Shown here in pieces: positions 40,984-51,583 of a stretch of 64,000 nucleotides of DNA; position 1 is the first letter of the stretch, and each line of letters opens with the position of its first letter. The position numbers and the translations under genes were made by a program. The stretch is taken from positions 62,001-126,000 of the forward strand of contig NZ_JAKUCN010000004.1 in NCBI RefSeq assembly GCF_022808595.1, read 5' to 3'. The notes under the pieces are model-generated. The model was given only the letters and a program-made list of their open reading frames with translations, searched no databases and was not told the origin of the DNA. Source of the stretch: Microvirga solisilvae (GTDB lineage: Bacteria; Pseudomonadota; Alphaproteobacteria; Rhizobiales; Beijerinckiaceae).

Positions 40984-43167
40984 ATGCATCGTTCTCTCGT
41001 CGCCGGCTCTTTGGCCGCCATCCTTCTGTCGGGCACTGCTCTTAACGCTTCAGCAGCCGAATATTTCGATCGGATCGCCAGTTTCCCGATTACCGCCAAT
41101 CTCCCGGCCGATGCCGACAAGAAAGCGGAGACGGTGGCGGAGATCATCTCCGCGAGCGAGGACGGCAATCTGCTCGTCTATACCGACAGCCCGCGCCAGA
41201 GCCTGGGCTTCATCGACATCACCGATCCGGCCGCGCCGAAGCCCGGCGGCACGCTTTCTGTCGGCGGAGAACCCACCTCGGTAAAGGTTGTCGGCGGTAC
41301 GGCTTTCGTCGCCGTCAACACCTCGGAGAGCTACATGCAGCCGAGCGGCAAGCTTGTGCTGGTCGATTTGAAAGCTCGCAAGGTGTCTTCCGAATGCCAG
41401 CTTCCCGGCCAGCCCGACTCGGTAGCCGCCAATGCCGGCGTGCTCGCTATCGCCATCGAGAACGAGCGCGACGAGAAGGTGAATGACGGCGCCCTGCCGC
41501 AGCTTCCCGCAGGCGCGCTGGTGATCGGAAACTTGAATGGCAACGCCATCGATTGCTCGGCCCTCAAGACAATTGCCATGACAGGTCTCGCCGATGTTGC
41601 CGGCGATGATCCGGAGCCGGAATATGTGGACGTGAACGACGAGGGCAAGATCGTGGTCACGCTGCAGGAGAACAACTACATCGTCGTGGTGGATGGCAAG
41701 ACCGGCAAGGTCGAGTCCCACTTTTCCGCAGGCCAGGTCGACCTGAAGAACATCGATACGAAGAAGGACGGCAGGATCGATCTTACCGGCTCCATGAACG
41801 GCGTGGTGCGCGAGCCTGACGGCGTGCACTGGATCGACAACAACCGTTTCGTCACCGCCAATGAGGGCGATTGGAAGGGCGGCTCGCGCGGCTTCACCAT
41901 CTTCAACAAGGATGGCAACGTTTCCTACGAATCCGGCGCCAGCCTGGAGCATGAGGTCGTATCCCTCGGGCATTACCCTGAAAGCCGTAACAAGAAGGGC
42001 ATCGAGATCGAGGGCGTCGAGGCTGCACGCTTCGGCCAGGACAACCTGATCTTCGTGGGTTCCGAGCGCGCCTCCGTCGTCGGTGTCTATCGCGATACAG
42101 GCGCTGCTCCCGAATTGTTGCAGGTTCTCCCCACGGGCGTTGGTCCGGAAGGCCTGGTCGCCATTCCTTCGCGCAACCTCTTCGTCGCCACGAGCGAGAC
42201 GCCTCTGCATGTGGAAGGCGGCGTTGCTCCGCATGTGATGATCTACCAGCGCGCCGAGCGTGCCACACCTGCCTATCCCACCATCCGCTCGGCCAAGAAC
42301 GCTCAAGGCCTTCCGATTGCCTGGGGTGCAATCTCGGGCATCGTGGCCGACAAGTCTCAAGGAGGTAAGCTCTATGCGATCACGGACAGCGCCTATGGCA
42401 GCGCTCCGCGCATTCTCACCATCGATGCCACGAAGAAGCCCGCCATCATCACGGTCGAAACTCTCGTGACCCGCAATGGACAGGCGGCAGAAAAGCTTGA
42501 CCTTGAAGGCGTGGCGCTTTCAAGCGACGGCGGCTTCTGGCTTGCCTCGGAAGGCAACGTGCCAAAGGGCGTAAAAAATCTGCTCGTGAAGGTCGATGCC
42601 AAGGGGGCGATCCAGGAAGAGATTTCCCTGCCTGCAAGTCTTGAAGAGGGCGCGAAGAACTACGGCTTCGAAGGTGTGACCGTGACAGGCTCCGGCGCTG
42701 ATGAAATCGTCTGGCTCGCCGTGCAGCGCGAATGGGCGGACGATGCCAAGAACAGCGTGAAGCTCCTGGCCTACAAGCCTTCCGACAAGAGCTGGGGCGC
42801 TGTGCGCTATCCGCTCGACAAGACCGAAGAGGGCTGGGTCGGCCTGTCCGAGATCACGGCTGTCGGCGACCGCGTCATCATCATCGAGCGTGACAACCAG
42901 ATTGCGGAGAAGGCGAAGCTCAAGAAGCTCTACTCGGTTTCTCTCGCCGACATGAAGCCCGTTGCCCTCGGCAGCGAGCTGCCGCTGGTGAAGAAGACGG
43001 AGTTGCGCGATCTGCTGCCGGATCTCAAGGCCGCCAAAGGCTACGTTCTCGACAAGGTCGAGAGCTTCGCCATCGATGCGGCAGGGGATGCCTATATCAT
43101 CACCGATAATGACGGCGTGAGCGACGCCTCCGGCGAGACGCAGTTCATGAAGCTCGGAAAGCTCTGA
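40984..43167 (+). CDS. phytase-like esterase/phosphatase, exported
   Basis: 727-residue exported protein. A signal peptide ends near ALNASAAEYF. The first 400 residues are beta-propeller-like with a choice-of-anchor I-type pattern (LVYTDSPRQSLGFIDITDP, GGTLSVGGEPTSVKVV). The C-terminal 300 match the esterase-like activity of phytase family (PF13449): AISGIVADKSQGGKLYAITDS, KLDLEGVALSSDGGFWLASEG. Substrate probably an organic phosphate. ATG 40984 is chosen for its signal peptide; an in-frame head from 40843 is rejected. The Pho box-like site upstream suggests phosphate-starvation induction. Confidence 0.85.
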   Translation: MHRSLVAGSLAAILLSGTALNASAAEYFDRIASFPITANLPADADKKAETVAEIISASEDGNLLVYTDSPRQSLGFIDITDPAAPKPGGTLSVGGEPTSVKVVGGTAFVAVNTSESYMQPSGKLVLVDLKARKVSSECQLPGQPDSVAANAGVLAIAIENERDEKVNDGALPQLPAGALVIGNLNGNAIDCSALKTIAMTGLADVAGDDPEPEYVDVNDEGKIVVTLQENNYIVVVDGKTGKVESHFSAGQVDLKNIDTKKDGRIDLTGSMNGVVREPDGVHWIDNNRFVTANEGDWKGGSRGFTIFNKDGNVSYESGASLEHEVVSLGHYPESRNKKGIEIEGVEAARFGQDNLIFVGSERASVVGVYRDTGAAPELLQVLPTGVGPEGLVAIPSRNLFVATSETPLHVEGGVAPHVMIYQRAERATPAYPTIRSAKNAQGLPIAWGAISGIVADKSQGGKLYAITDSAYGSAPRILTIDATKKPAIITVETLVTRNGQAAEKLDLEGVALSSDGGFWLASEGNVPKGVKNLLVKVDAKGAIQEEISLPASLEEGAKNYGFEGVTVTGSGADEIVWLAVQREWADDAKNSVKLLAYKPSDKSWGAVRYPLDKTEEGWVGLSEITAVGDRVIIIERDNQIAEKAKLKKLYSVSLADMKPVALGSELPLVKKTELRDLLPDLKAAKGYVLDKVESFAIDAAGDAYIITDNDGVSDASGETQFMKLGKL

Positions 43168-43196
43168 GCGTCAGCGATATCGAGAGATGCTCGTGA

Positions 43197-43226
43197 AGAA
43201 GGGCTGCTCTTGCGGGCAGCCCTTCT
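43197..43226. terminator. intrinsic terminator between phytase-like and DUF808 genes
   Basis: Eleven-bp stem AGAAGGGCTGC/GCAGCCCTTCT around an 8-base loop, between two convergent genes. Confidence 0.8.
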
Positions 43227-43230
43227 CCTT

Positions 43231-44283
43231 TCAGGCCGTATGCTTCTCAGCCTTGCTCTTGCCGCCACGCAAAGCTCTCACCAGCACGGCTCCATAATGA
43301 ACCAGCGGGATCAGGATGGCGCCGAAAAGAAGGCCAAAAATTCCCGATCCTGCGGCGGAGACGAGCCACTCGATGAAGCCGCCAAGGGCAGGCACCGCAT
43401 GGCCCGCCGCGACGGCGACATCGTGGATCGTGTGGCCGAGCCATGCGAAGCCATAGACTTCCAGACCATGGACGATGATGCCGCCGCCGACCCAGATCAT
43501 CGCAGCCGTTCCCACGACGCCGAGGATGCGCAGGAATACAGGCATCGCACGCACAAGGCCGCGCCCGAAGCCGCGCGTGAGCGGTGCGAGAACTCTATCC
43601 GCTGATGAAGGAGCTGCCTGAGTGTCGCGCCGCATGAGGCTGGACACAGGTCGCTCGCTGGTGGCCAGCGCCACGCCTGCATCGTCAGCCTTCACGATCA
43701 GCGCCACACCGCCATAGACCAAGGCCGTGATGCCGATGCCGACCGCTGCGAGAACGAAGGCTTGCATCGTGGTGGAGGCTTCCGAGACGGTGCCAAGCGT
43801 AATGGCCATGATCTCGGCGGAGAGGATGAAATCGGTCTTGATCGCGCCGCTGACCTTTTCGTCCTCGAGGCTCTGAGCACTTTGCGTCGCCTCGCTCAAT
43901 TGCGCTTCATGCTCGTGCGCCCCGTGAGGGAAAAGCGCTTCGAACACCTTCTCCGAGCCTTCGTAGCAGAGATAGGCGCCGCCGATCATGAGCAGCGGCG
44001 TGATCGCCCAGGGCGCGAAGAAGCTCAGGAGCAGGGATGCCGGGAGCAGATAGATCAACTTGTTCTTCAGCGAGCCCCAGGCAATCTTGCCGACGATCGG
44101 AAGTTCCCGGGAGGCGGCAAAGCCCACCACATAGCGCGGCGTGACGGCAGCGTCGTCGATCACCACGCCTGCCGCCTTCGCGCCGGCCTTGGCGGCCTGT
44201 GCTCCCACATCGTCCAGGGAGGCTGCGGCCACTTTGGCCAAGCCTACGATGTCGTCGAGAAGGGCGATCAGGCCGATGCTCAT
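43231..44283 (-). CDS. DUF808 family inner-membrane protein
   Basis: 350-residue protein with several hydrophobic segments. The conserved DUF808 opening SIGLIALLDDIVGLAKVAAASLDDVGAQAA and VIDDAAVTPRYVVGF are clear; YedI of E. coli is the best-known relative and has no established function. The membrane part includes LLPASLLLSFFAPWAITPLLMIGGAYLCYEG. Normal length. ATG 44283 starts MSIGL. The 267 bp upstream separate it from the fasciclin gene and contain only weak hairpins. Confidence 0.9.
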   Translation of the reverse strand: MSIGLIALLDDIVGLAKVAAASLDDVGAQAAKAGAKAAGVVIDDAAVTPRYVVGFAASRELPIVGKIAWGSLKNKLIYLLPASLLLSFFAPWAITPLLMIGGAYLCYEGSEKVFEALFPHGAHEHEAQLSEATQSAQSLEDEKVSGAIKTDFILSAEIMAITLGTVSEASTTMQAFVLAAVGIGITALVYGGVALIVKADDAGVALATSERPVSSLMRRDTQAAPSSADRVLAPLTRGFGRGLVRAMPVFLRILGVVGTAAMIWVGGGIIVHGLEVYGFAWLGHTIHDVAVAAGHAVPALGGFIEWLVSAAGSGIFGLLFGAILIPLVHYGAVLVRALRGGKSKAEKHTA

Positions 44284-44550
44284 GGGGGCTCCTGTCGGAA
44301 GGCTTTCAGGCTGGAATGGACAATCGGAGACGAGCTAAACAACTCTCTCCGGGTTGGACAACGTGCAAAGCGAAAACTGGGTGCAAAAGGCTGCACTGTC
44401 TCGTTACTCTGTTGCCCATATCGTGCTTAGTCCAATCGCACTCGGATGTAAAACATCGCATACAGAAAGACGGCCCCGCGATGGAGGCCGCCTTCAGAAA
44501 GCATGGATCAGTTATGAGCGAAGTGGGGAGGGCTCCGCCCTGTCTTCGGA

Positions 44551-45120
44551 TCAACCCGGCAGAAGCACGCTGTCGATCACGTGGATCACGCCGTTCGACT
44601 GCATCACGTCGGCAATGGTGACCATCGAGGTGCCACCCTTCTTGTCCTTGATGCTCAGACCGTTTCCGGACGGCGTCACCGTCAACGTCTCACCGGCTAC
44701 CGTCTTGAGGGTTGCCGTGCCGCCGCCTTCCTTCACCTTTGCCACCAGTTCCTGCGCCGTAAGGCGGCCAGGTACCACGTGATAGGTGAGGACACCCGTG
44801 AGCTTGCTCTTGTTCTCAGGCTTCAGCAACGTATCGACGGTGCCGGCGGGAAGCTTCGAGAAAGCCGCATTGGTCGGTGCGAAAACCGTGAACGGACCCT
44901 TGCCCTGCAACGTCTCAACAAGTCCCGCGGCCTTCACCGCCGCCACGAGGGTCGTGTGATCCTTCGAGTTCGCGGCATTCTCGACGATGTTCTTCGACGC
45001 AGACATCGGCGCGCCGCCAACGGTCTTCGTCGCTTCCTGTGCAACGACCGGGAGCGACAGAATGGCGGCAGGCGCTGCAAGAGCGAAAGCGGCAGTCAGG
45101 CATGCGATGCGAAGTTTCAT
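44551..45120 (-). CDS. fasciclin domain-containing exported protein
   Basis: 189-residue protein with a signal peptide (MKLRIACLTAAFALAAPAAIL) and one FAS1 domain: DHTTLVAAVKAAGLVETLQGKGPFTVFAPTNAAFSKL, then the H-box TYHVVPGRLTAQEL and NGVIHVIDSVLLPG at the C-terminus. FAS1 domains mediate adhesion or surface association. The ATG at 45120 has an upstream AGGG; an alternative ATG at 45129 has its ribosome site too close. Periplasmic or surface location inferred. Confidence 0.92.
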   Translation of the reverse strand: MKLRIACLTAAFALAAPAAILSLPVVAQEATKTVGGAPMSASKNIVENAANSKDHTTLVAAVKAAGLVETLQGKGPFTVFAPTNAAFSKLPAGTVDTLLKPENKSKLTGVLTYHVVPGRLTAQELVAKVKEGGGTATLKTVAGETLTVTPSGNGLSIKDKKGGTSMVTIADVMQSNGVIHVIDSVLLPG

Positions 45121-45260
45121 GAGTTCCATCCCTGAATCTATGAGTGTGAGGTTCCGGTTACGTGCCGGAGCCGAAGGCTCATCCTTCAGAGCTGGATACG
45201 GTGCGCGACTGCGATTGGATGTGTGATGCGGATAAATATTCTTGAAGAAGGATCGAAAGC

Positions 45261-45479
45261 TCAGGCGGAAAAGACCGTGGGTCCTTTCAGATATGTCTCG
45301 ACACGGTCGAGCTCGACTCTCGTGTCCGGCTCCGTCTTTGTGACGGACGGAACGGAGGCGTCCTGCTCCGCCTGTGCCGCGTGAAGGCTTGCCTCATCGG
45401 TCAGAGCTTCATGCACAGCCTGTAGGAGCTCTTCCTGTACTGTCTCTTCGGTACTTGCGTCCGGGTTGCGCGGAGTCAT
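45261..45479 (-). CDS. small acidic hypothetical protein
   Basis: 72 residues, highly acidic (STEETVQEELLQAVHEALTDEA), probably soluble and helical at the N-terminus. The ATG at 45479 has a strong GGGAGG ribosome site. A longer in-frame start exists but has none. No family recognised. Confidence 0.6.
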   Translation of the reverse strand: MTPRNPDASTEETVQEELLQAVHEALTDEASLHAAQAEQDASVPSVTKTEPDTRVELDRVETYLKGPTVFSA

Positions 45480-45629
45480 GGCATCCTCCCTTTGGCAGAC
45501 ATGGAAGTGTTCGCTCAATCCATGTCGCAAATAGGGCACCGCTACCGTGTCGACAGATTGTGAACGAGAACGTGAAAACGCAGGACCATAATGGGTGCCG
45601 CGCAGGTTAGGGCTGCCCGTGCGTCTCGG

Positions 45630-46019
45630 TCAGGCGCAGCTGCGGCCCATGGCGTTGAGGCCTTCATCCAGCAGGTCGGCGAGATTGGGAATTCCGATGA
45701 GCCAATCGGCCGTTGAAACGGAGTTTGCCTCCTCACGCTCTCGGGCGAGGCGTACCGCGTCACCCCATTCCTCCGGCTCCATGTCGCCACGCCCGATATA
45801 GACGAGGGCGATCAGGTCCGCGCGTTCGTCGTCATTGAGACCGGCGATCACGTCTCGCAGCTCGTCTTCGGTCGCATCGTCCGATGAGGCAGTAAGGGCA
45901 TCGATGGCACCGTCGTCGATGGGGTTCGAGCCCGAAGCCGGGTCGGTAGGGCCTTCTTTTACGTCAATGGCCCTGACCCGGAGAATGAGTTCGCAGACCT
46001 TGTCCAGCGCGATATCCAT
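45630..46019 (-). CDS. DUF3775 domain-containing protein
   Basis: 129-residue soluble protein. The DUF3775 core is visible at the C-terminal half: LNDDERADLIALVYIGRGDMEPEEWGDAVRLARE, with a LIGIPNLADLLDEGLNAMG end. The N-terminus is acidic. Family function unknown; common in Rhizobiales. The upstream 140 bp and the downstream gap hold no other gene. Confidence 0.85.
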   Translation of the reverse strand: MDIALDKVCELILRVRAIDVKEGPTDPASGSNPIDDGAIDALTASSDDATEDELRDVIAGLNDDERADLIALVYIGRGDMEPEEWGDAVRLAREREEANSVSTADWLIGIPNLADLLDEGLNAMGRSCA

Positions 46020-46240
46020 CGAAATCCTCTCTTGAGAACGACTTTGGTGGCTCTGGACAGGAAAACCCTCAACTCGGCTTTCGGTTCAGAGGCGGCCAAG
46101 CTCTGGGCATTGCGCTGATCGTTCTGGCCCTCGCAAATCTGCGCAGGTGTGGAAATGCACGCTTGCGGTATCATGGCTCTTGTCGTGGACGAATGAACAT
46201 TATTTCATGGTCGGCGAGGCTAGGCCTCAAGGAGAACGAC

Positions 46241-47065
46241 ATGACCTGCAAAGCGCATGGCCTGAAAATGCTGATTGCCTCCATGGCGCTTGCTATGGGC
46301 CTCTCGGGTGCCGCATCGGCTCAACCAGCACCCTCCAACCGCCTCGCGGCCTCGCAGCCGGGAACCGATGTCTATATCCTCTCCTTCGGTCTTTGGGGGC
46401 CGCAGAGCGTGTTCGAGAGCGAGGCCAAAGGCGCGGCGCGCGTGCTCGAGACGAGCTTGAAGACCAAGAGCCGCACCATCGTCGGCTTCAACACGAGACG
46501 CAGTTCAGGCGCGACACCGCAGGCGATCCGCAAAGCTGCGCAATCGGTCAGTCAGGTGATCGACCCTGATGATGTGCTCGTGCTCTTCCTCACATCCCAT
46601 GGCAGCACGGATGGCGCAGCCCTCGTCACTAAGGATTATCAGACGCGGATCACGCCCGACAATGTTCAGCAGCTGTTGCAGGAGAGCGGCGCGCGCTATC
46701 GCGTGGTCATCGTTTCCGCCTGCTATTCCGGTGTCTTCGCGCGAAGGCTTGCGGATGAGCGCACGCTCGTGATCACGGCGGCATCCGCCGACAGGCCGTC
46801 CTTCGGTTGCCGTGACGGCGCGACATGGACCTATTTCGGCGATGCGTTCTTCAACAAGGCCCTGCGCAGCGAAGGTCGCCTCGACGTGGCATTCCAGAAA
46901 GCGCGAACGCTCGTGACCCGGCGCGAGGAGCGTGAGGGCTTCGATCCGTCCAATCCTCAGATCGCCGGGGGAGCCGAGGTGCTGGCCCGTCTCGGCGAGC
47001 GCGGTGCCATGCCCGCGCAGCAGGCCTGCCGGGCGTCTGGGGCCAACACCCGCTCCACCTGCTAA
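46241..47065 (+). CDS. C13-family (legumain-like) cysteine peptidase, exported
   Basis: 274-residue caspase-fold hydrolase. Signal peptide MLIASMALAMGLSGAASA; catalytic His120 in LFLTSHGSTDG and Cys161 in VIVSACYSGVF, each preceded by the hydrophobic strand expected for clan CD. DDVLVLFLTSHG and ADRPSFGCRDGATWTYFGDAFFNKAL match bacterial C13 proteins. ATG 46241 has an AAGGAG ribosome site; an in-frame upstream start adds an unrelated head. Target unknown. Confidence 0.85.
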   Translation: MTCKAHGLKMLIASMALAMGLSGAASAQPAPSNRLAASQPGTDVYILSFGLWGPQSVFESEAKGAARVLETSLKTKSRTIVGFNTRRSSGATPQAIRKAAQSVSQVIDPDDVLVLFLTSHGSTDGAALVTKDYQTRITPDNVQQLLQESGARYRVVIVSACYSGVFARRLADERTLVITAASADRPSFGCRDGATWTYFGDAFFNKALRSEGRLDVAFQKARTLVTRREEREGFDPSNPQIAGGAEVLARLGERGAMPAQQACRASGANTRSTC

Positions 47066-47184
47066 GCGCACAAACGCCTAGGGTGAGCACTGCGCCGCAG
47101 TTGCATCCTTCTTGACAGGCAACGTCAAAGGGCTAGGGCAGGGGAAACTCAATCTCCCTTCCTCACTCCTTTGGCTCCGACCTT

Positions 47185-47526
47185 ATGAATCCCCAGATCG
47201 CGCCCATCATCATGCTCGTCGCCTCGAACGTCTTCATGACTTTCGCCTGGTACGGTCACCTGAAGTTCAAGACGTCGCCTCTTTGGATCGCGGTGATCGC
47301 GTCATGGGGCATCGCATTTTTCGAGTACTGGCTCGCCGTGCCGGCCAACCGCATCGGCTCTGAGGTCTACTCAGCAGCCGAGCTGAAGACGATGCAGGAA
47401 GTCATCACTCTCATCGTCTTTGCGGGCTTCTCGGTGCTCTACCTGAAGGAGCCGCTTGGCTGGAGCCACCTCGTCGGTTTTGCTCTCATCGCGGCAGGCG
47501 CAGCCTTCATCTTCCACGCCAAGTAA
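47185..47526 (+). CDS. DUF486 family (DMT-type) small membrane protein
   Basis: 113-residue protein with four hydrophobic helices in the order of small multidrug-resistance-like transporters; PF04342 (DUF486) features are SNVFMTFAWYGHLKFK, SWGIAFFEYWLAVPANRIGS and AELKTMQEVITLIVF. Transport activity unproven. Convergent with the PQQ sugar dehydrogenase gene 8 bp away. Confidence 0.92.
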   Translation: MNPQIAPIIMLVASNVFMTFAWYGHLKFKTSPLWIAVIASWGIAFFEYWLAVPANRIGSEVYSAAELKTMQEVITLIVFAGFSVLYLKEPLGWSHLVGFALIAAGAAFIFHAK

Positions 47527-47534
47527 GGTGTTCC

Positions 47535-48674
47535 TTACTCGGCAGGCTTCATGCGCAGGATGCGGCCCTGCGGTGAATCCGTGAGAAGATAGACGAGGCC
47601 ATCGGGTCCCTGGCGCACATCGCGGATGCGCTCGCCCAGGTTCTGCAGCATGCGCTCCTCGCCGGTCACCTTGTTGCCGTCCGTCTCGAGGCGTGAGACG
47701 AGCTTGCCAGCAAGCGCGCCGACCAGGATGCTGCCGCGCCAGGCCGGGAACTTGTCGCCCGTGTAGAACGCCATGCCCGAAGGCGCGATGGACGGGTCCC
47801 AGTAATAAACCGGCTGTTCCAATCCGGCCTTGCGTGCGCCTTCGCCGATCTTCTGGCCGGAATAATGCACACCGTAGGAAATCACCGGCCAACCGTAATT
47901 CTTGCCCTTCTGGGGGATGTTCACCTCGTCACCGCCGCGCGCGCCATGCTCCACGGTCCAGAGTTCGCCGGTGGCGGGATTGAGCGCGGCCGACTGAACG
48001 TTGCGATGCCCCGAAGACCAGATTTCCGGGCGCGTATCCTCGCGGTTGAGGAAAGGATTGCCTTCTGCCGCGCCACCGGTCGGATTGATGCGGACGATCT
48101 TGCCGAGATGGTTGCTGAGACTCTGTGCCTGATCGCGCAGATCGTTACGCTCGCCGAGTGTCACGAAGAGATTTCCGTCGCGGGCGAAAACCAGACGCGA
48201 GCCGAAATGATGCGTGCCTGCATAGGAAGGCTCTTGCCGGAAGATGACCTGAGTGTCTTCAAGCGTCGTGCCATCCTGGCTGAGGCGCGCACGCGCCACG
48301 CTCGTGCCATTGCGGCCCTCGCCGCGATCTTCGGCGAAGCTCAAGTAAACGAGACGGGTCTGCGCGAAGTTCGGATCGAGCGCCACGTCGAGAAGACCGC
48401 CCTGTCCCCGGGCCGAAATGCGCGGGAGGCCTTTGATCGGCTCAGAAAGCTTGCCGTCCGCCTCCACGATGCGCAGTCGCCCCGGACGCTCGGTTACGAG
48501 CATGCGAGTGTCGGGCAGGAAGGTGAGGCCCCACGGATTTTGGAGATTGCGGGCAATCGTTTCGACGATCACTTCGACCTTGTCGGTGCGCAGGCGCTGC
48601 GTGTCCTGGGCCAGAGCTGCGGGAGCTGCGGCAAGGCTCAGCATGCAGGCGAGGGCAAGGCGAAGGTTCGTCAT
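47535..48674 (-). CDS. PQQ-dependent sugar dehydrogenase (Asd/YliI-like)
   Basis: 379-residue periplasmic six-bladed beta-propeller enzyme, oxidising aldose sugars with PQQ. Signal peptide [12 protein letters not shown]. Family signatures: [94 protein letters not shown] synthesis genes are not in the window. ATG 48674 is chosen for its signal peptide. Confidence 0.92.
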   Translation of the reverse strand: MTNLRLALACMLSLAAAPAALAQDTQRLRTDKVEVIVETIARNLQNPWGLTFLPDTRMLVTERPGRLRIVEADGKLSEPIKGLPRISARGQGGLLDVALDPNFAQTRLVYLSFAEDRGEGRNGTSVARARLSQDGTTLEDTQVIFRQEPSYAGTHHFGSRLVFARDGNLFVTLGERNDLRDQAQSLSNHLGKIVRINPTGGAAEGNPFLNREDTRPEIWSSGHRNVQSAALNPATGELWTVEHGARGGDEVNIPQKGKNYGWPVISYGVHYSGQKIGEGARKAGLEQPVYYWDPSIAPSGMAFYTGDKFPAWRGSILVGALAGKLVSRLETDGNKVTGEERMLQNLGERIRDVRQGPDGLVYLLTDSPQGRILRMKPAE

Positions 48675-48753
48675 GAAGGCTCTCCGTTGACTTGAGGTCG
48701 AAGAGCTAACCTCTCGGCTGGGGGCGTCAACCTCGCGGCCGTTCACTCACGCG

Positions 48754-48939
48754 TTATCGGGACGAATAGAGGTGGAAACCGCTCGTGTGCTGGGCCGATA
48801 ACGTTTTCGTGGTGGCGAGGACGGACAGGGTGGCAAGCCCCATAAGCATGATCAGGGCGAGCGACCAGCGGCTTTGCTGGCGAAGGTCCACGCGGTGAAC
48901 GCGGGAGGCGACACGATTTCTGGGACGATAGGTTTTCAT
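48754..48939 (-). CDS. 61-residue single-span membrane protein
   Basis: Basic N-terminus (KTYRPRNRVASRVHRVDLRQQSR), one hydrophobic helix (WSLALIMLMGLATLSVLATT) and a short Ser/His-rich end. ATG 48939 has a GGGAGAGAG ribosome site; the longer in-frame start lacks one. A CtrA-like box and an EcfG-like promoter lie upstream. The positive head predicts an inside N-terminus. Function unknown. Confidence 0.6.
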   Translation of the reverse strand: MKTYRPRNRVASRVHRVDLRQQSRWSLALIMLMGLATLSVLATTKTLSAQHTSGFHLYSSR

Positions 48940-48980
48940 TGGCTCTCTCCCCAGCAGGGCCAAGGTGGTATTGCAGAAAA

Positions 48981-49005
48981 AACCGTTGGATTTCAGAAAA
49001 GTTCC
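48981..49005 (-). promoter_or_regulatory. possible EcfG-type promoter of the 61-residue gene
   Basis: GGAAC-N16-GGTT on the minus strand, one base off consensus, 42 bp upstream of the start codon. The same GGTT variant occurs at 29668-29692. Confidence 0.35.
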
Positions 49006-49052
49006 CGTCGCTACTGAAGTCTTGCTTTCAAACACCTTCCTAAGTGCTCGCG

Positions 49053-49067
49053 TTAACACATTATTAA
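49053..49067. promoter_or_regulatory. CtrA-like binding site
   Basis: Exact TTAA-N7-TTAA, followed after 6 bp by a third TTAA (49074-49077). It lies 114 bp upstream of the 61-residue membrane protein, the same arrangement as the box at 10430-10444. Confidence 0.45.
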
Positions 49068-49119
49068 CCAATATTAACGCTGCGACTGCCAAGCCAATTA
49101 CGCGCTCGGCCTAAGAAAA

Positions 49120-49143
49120 ATGGCCGGGAAATATCCCGGCCAT
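49120..49143 (-). terminator. intrinsic terminator after TctC gene
   Basis: Ten-bp perfect stem ATGGCCGGGA/TCCCGGCCAT with a 4-base loop; on the minus strand it is followed by a T-run (TTTTT). Confidence 0.88.
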
Positions 49144-49169
49144 CAGCGGAGAACCGTAATGCCGATAGC

Positions 49170-50150
49170 TTATTCGGCGCTGATATTGGCTGCCTTGATG
49201 ATCTCGGCCCAAGTCTGGATTTCCTTGGCGAGATAAGGCTTGAAAATCTCTGGATCGCGCACGTTCAAAGTAAAGCCGAGCTTCGTGATGCGATCCTTGA
49301 CATCCGGCTTGTTGAGGATCGCGATGATCGTGCCGGAGAGCTTGTCGAGGACGGGCTTGGGCGTGTTGGCGGGCGCGAAGAAGGCAGCCCAGGATTCCGC
49401 ATCCGCGTTCGTGATGCCCTGCTCGCGCAGGGTCGGAACATCCGGTGCCAGCGGGTTGCGCTGCGGGCTCGCCAAGCCGATGGCGCGCATCTGGCCTGCC
49501 TGGAACTGCGACAGCACGCTCGGCAGGGTCGAATTCGACACGTCGATGCGCCCGGCCATCAGCTCCGTCACCAGGGGAGCGGCACCGCGGAAGGGCACAT
49601 GGGTCATCTTGAGGCCTGCGCGCGCCATGAAGAGCTCCGTTGCCAGATGAGAGCCGGAGCCGATGCCGGTGGAGCCGTAATTGAGCTTGCCGGGGTCTTT
49701 CTTAGCGAGCTCGACCAGCTCCGGAATGGACTTCACGGGCAGATCGTTCTTCACCACGAAAACGTGCTCGAAGGCTCCTGCGCCCGCAAGCGGCGCGAAG
49801 TCCTTCACCGCGTCGTAGCCCGGTTCTTTCAGCAGGAACATGTTGTTCCCGTGGGTCTGGTTGTTGCCGAAGACGATGGTGTAGCCATCGGGAGCTGCCT
49901 TCGCCACGGCGCGGGTGCCGATGGCGCCAGAAGCGCCAGCCACGTTCTCCACGATCACGTTCTGGCCGAATTCCTTGCCCATCTCCTCCGCCACGATGCG
50001 GGCGATGACGTCCGTCGGGCCGCCGGCCGGATAGGGCACCACCATCTTGATCACATGGCTGGGATAGGGCTGGGCGAGGGCGGCCTGGGACAGAAGGGCG
50101 GCGCCGGCAAAAAAGCCGAGGGCCATGCGGCGGGTCAGGAAAATGGTCAT
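49170..50150 (-). CDS. TctC/Bug-family periplasmic substrate-binding protein
   Basis: 326-residue tripartite tricarboxylate transporter receptor. Signal peptide (RRMALGFFAGAALLSQAALA), then YPSHVIKMVVPYPAGGPTDVIARIVAEEM, NVAGASGAIGTRAVAKAAPDGYTI and the late LREQGITNADAESWAAFFAP. The membrane components TctA/TctB are absent here, so it is one of the many orphan Bug proteins. Ligand unknown (carboxylate likely). Divergent from the aspartate aminotransferase gene; ends in a strong terminator. Confidence 0.9.
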   Translation of the reverse strand: MTIFLTRRMALGFFAGAALLSQAALAQPYPSHVIKMVVPYPAGGPTDVIARIVAEEMGKEFGQNVIVENVAGASGAIGTRAVAKAAPDGYTIVFGNNQTHGNNMFLLKEPGYDAVKDFAPLAGAGAFEHVFVVKNDLPVKSIPELVELAKKDPGKLNYGSTGIGSGSHLATELFMARAGLKMTHVPFRGAAPLVTELMAGRIDVSNSTLPSVLSQFQAGQMRAIGLASPQRNPLAPDVPTLREQGITNADAESWAAFFAPANTPKPVLDKLSGTIIAILNKPDVKDRITKLGFTLNVRDPEIFKPYLAKEIQTWAEIIKAANISAE

Positions 50151-50250
50151 GAAAAGGCGTCTCCTCAAAAACCCTGTCGAGCAGGGCTGTTTTGCTTGCT
50201 TGGACAGCTTGAGCGGATTAGGGTCCGCCCCCGTCACAATCCCTACCTAA

Positions 50251-51474
<1,224 letters not shown>

Positions 51475-51475
51475 T

Positions 51476-51583
51476 GCATCGGACCCAAAAGTGGATTCCA
51501 CTTTTGGGATCTATTCGATGCTTATTTCTTGAGGGGCGCATCGTTCATGCGGAAAACCGGAACCACTTTTCCGCACGATGCGC
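51476..51583. repeat. tandem-hairpin interspersed repeat
   Basis: Hairpin 1: inner stem CCCAAAAGTGG/CCACTTTTGGG (51484-51494 with 51498-51508) inside GCATCG/CGATGC (51476-51481 with 51516-51521). Hairpin 2: GCGCATCGT/ACGATGCGC (51536-51544 with 51575-51583) around GCGGAAAA/TTTTCCGC (51549-51556 with 51567-51574). The CCGGAACCACTTTTCCGC core is a repeat I recall from Rhizobiales genomes. The element starts directly after the aatA stop and may end its transcript. Confidence 0.7.
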
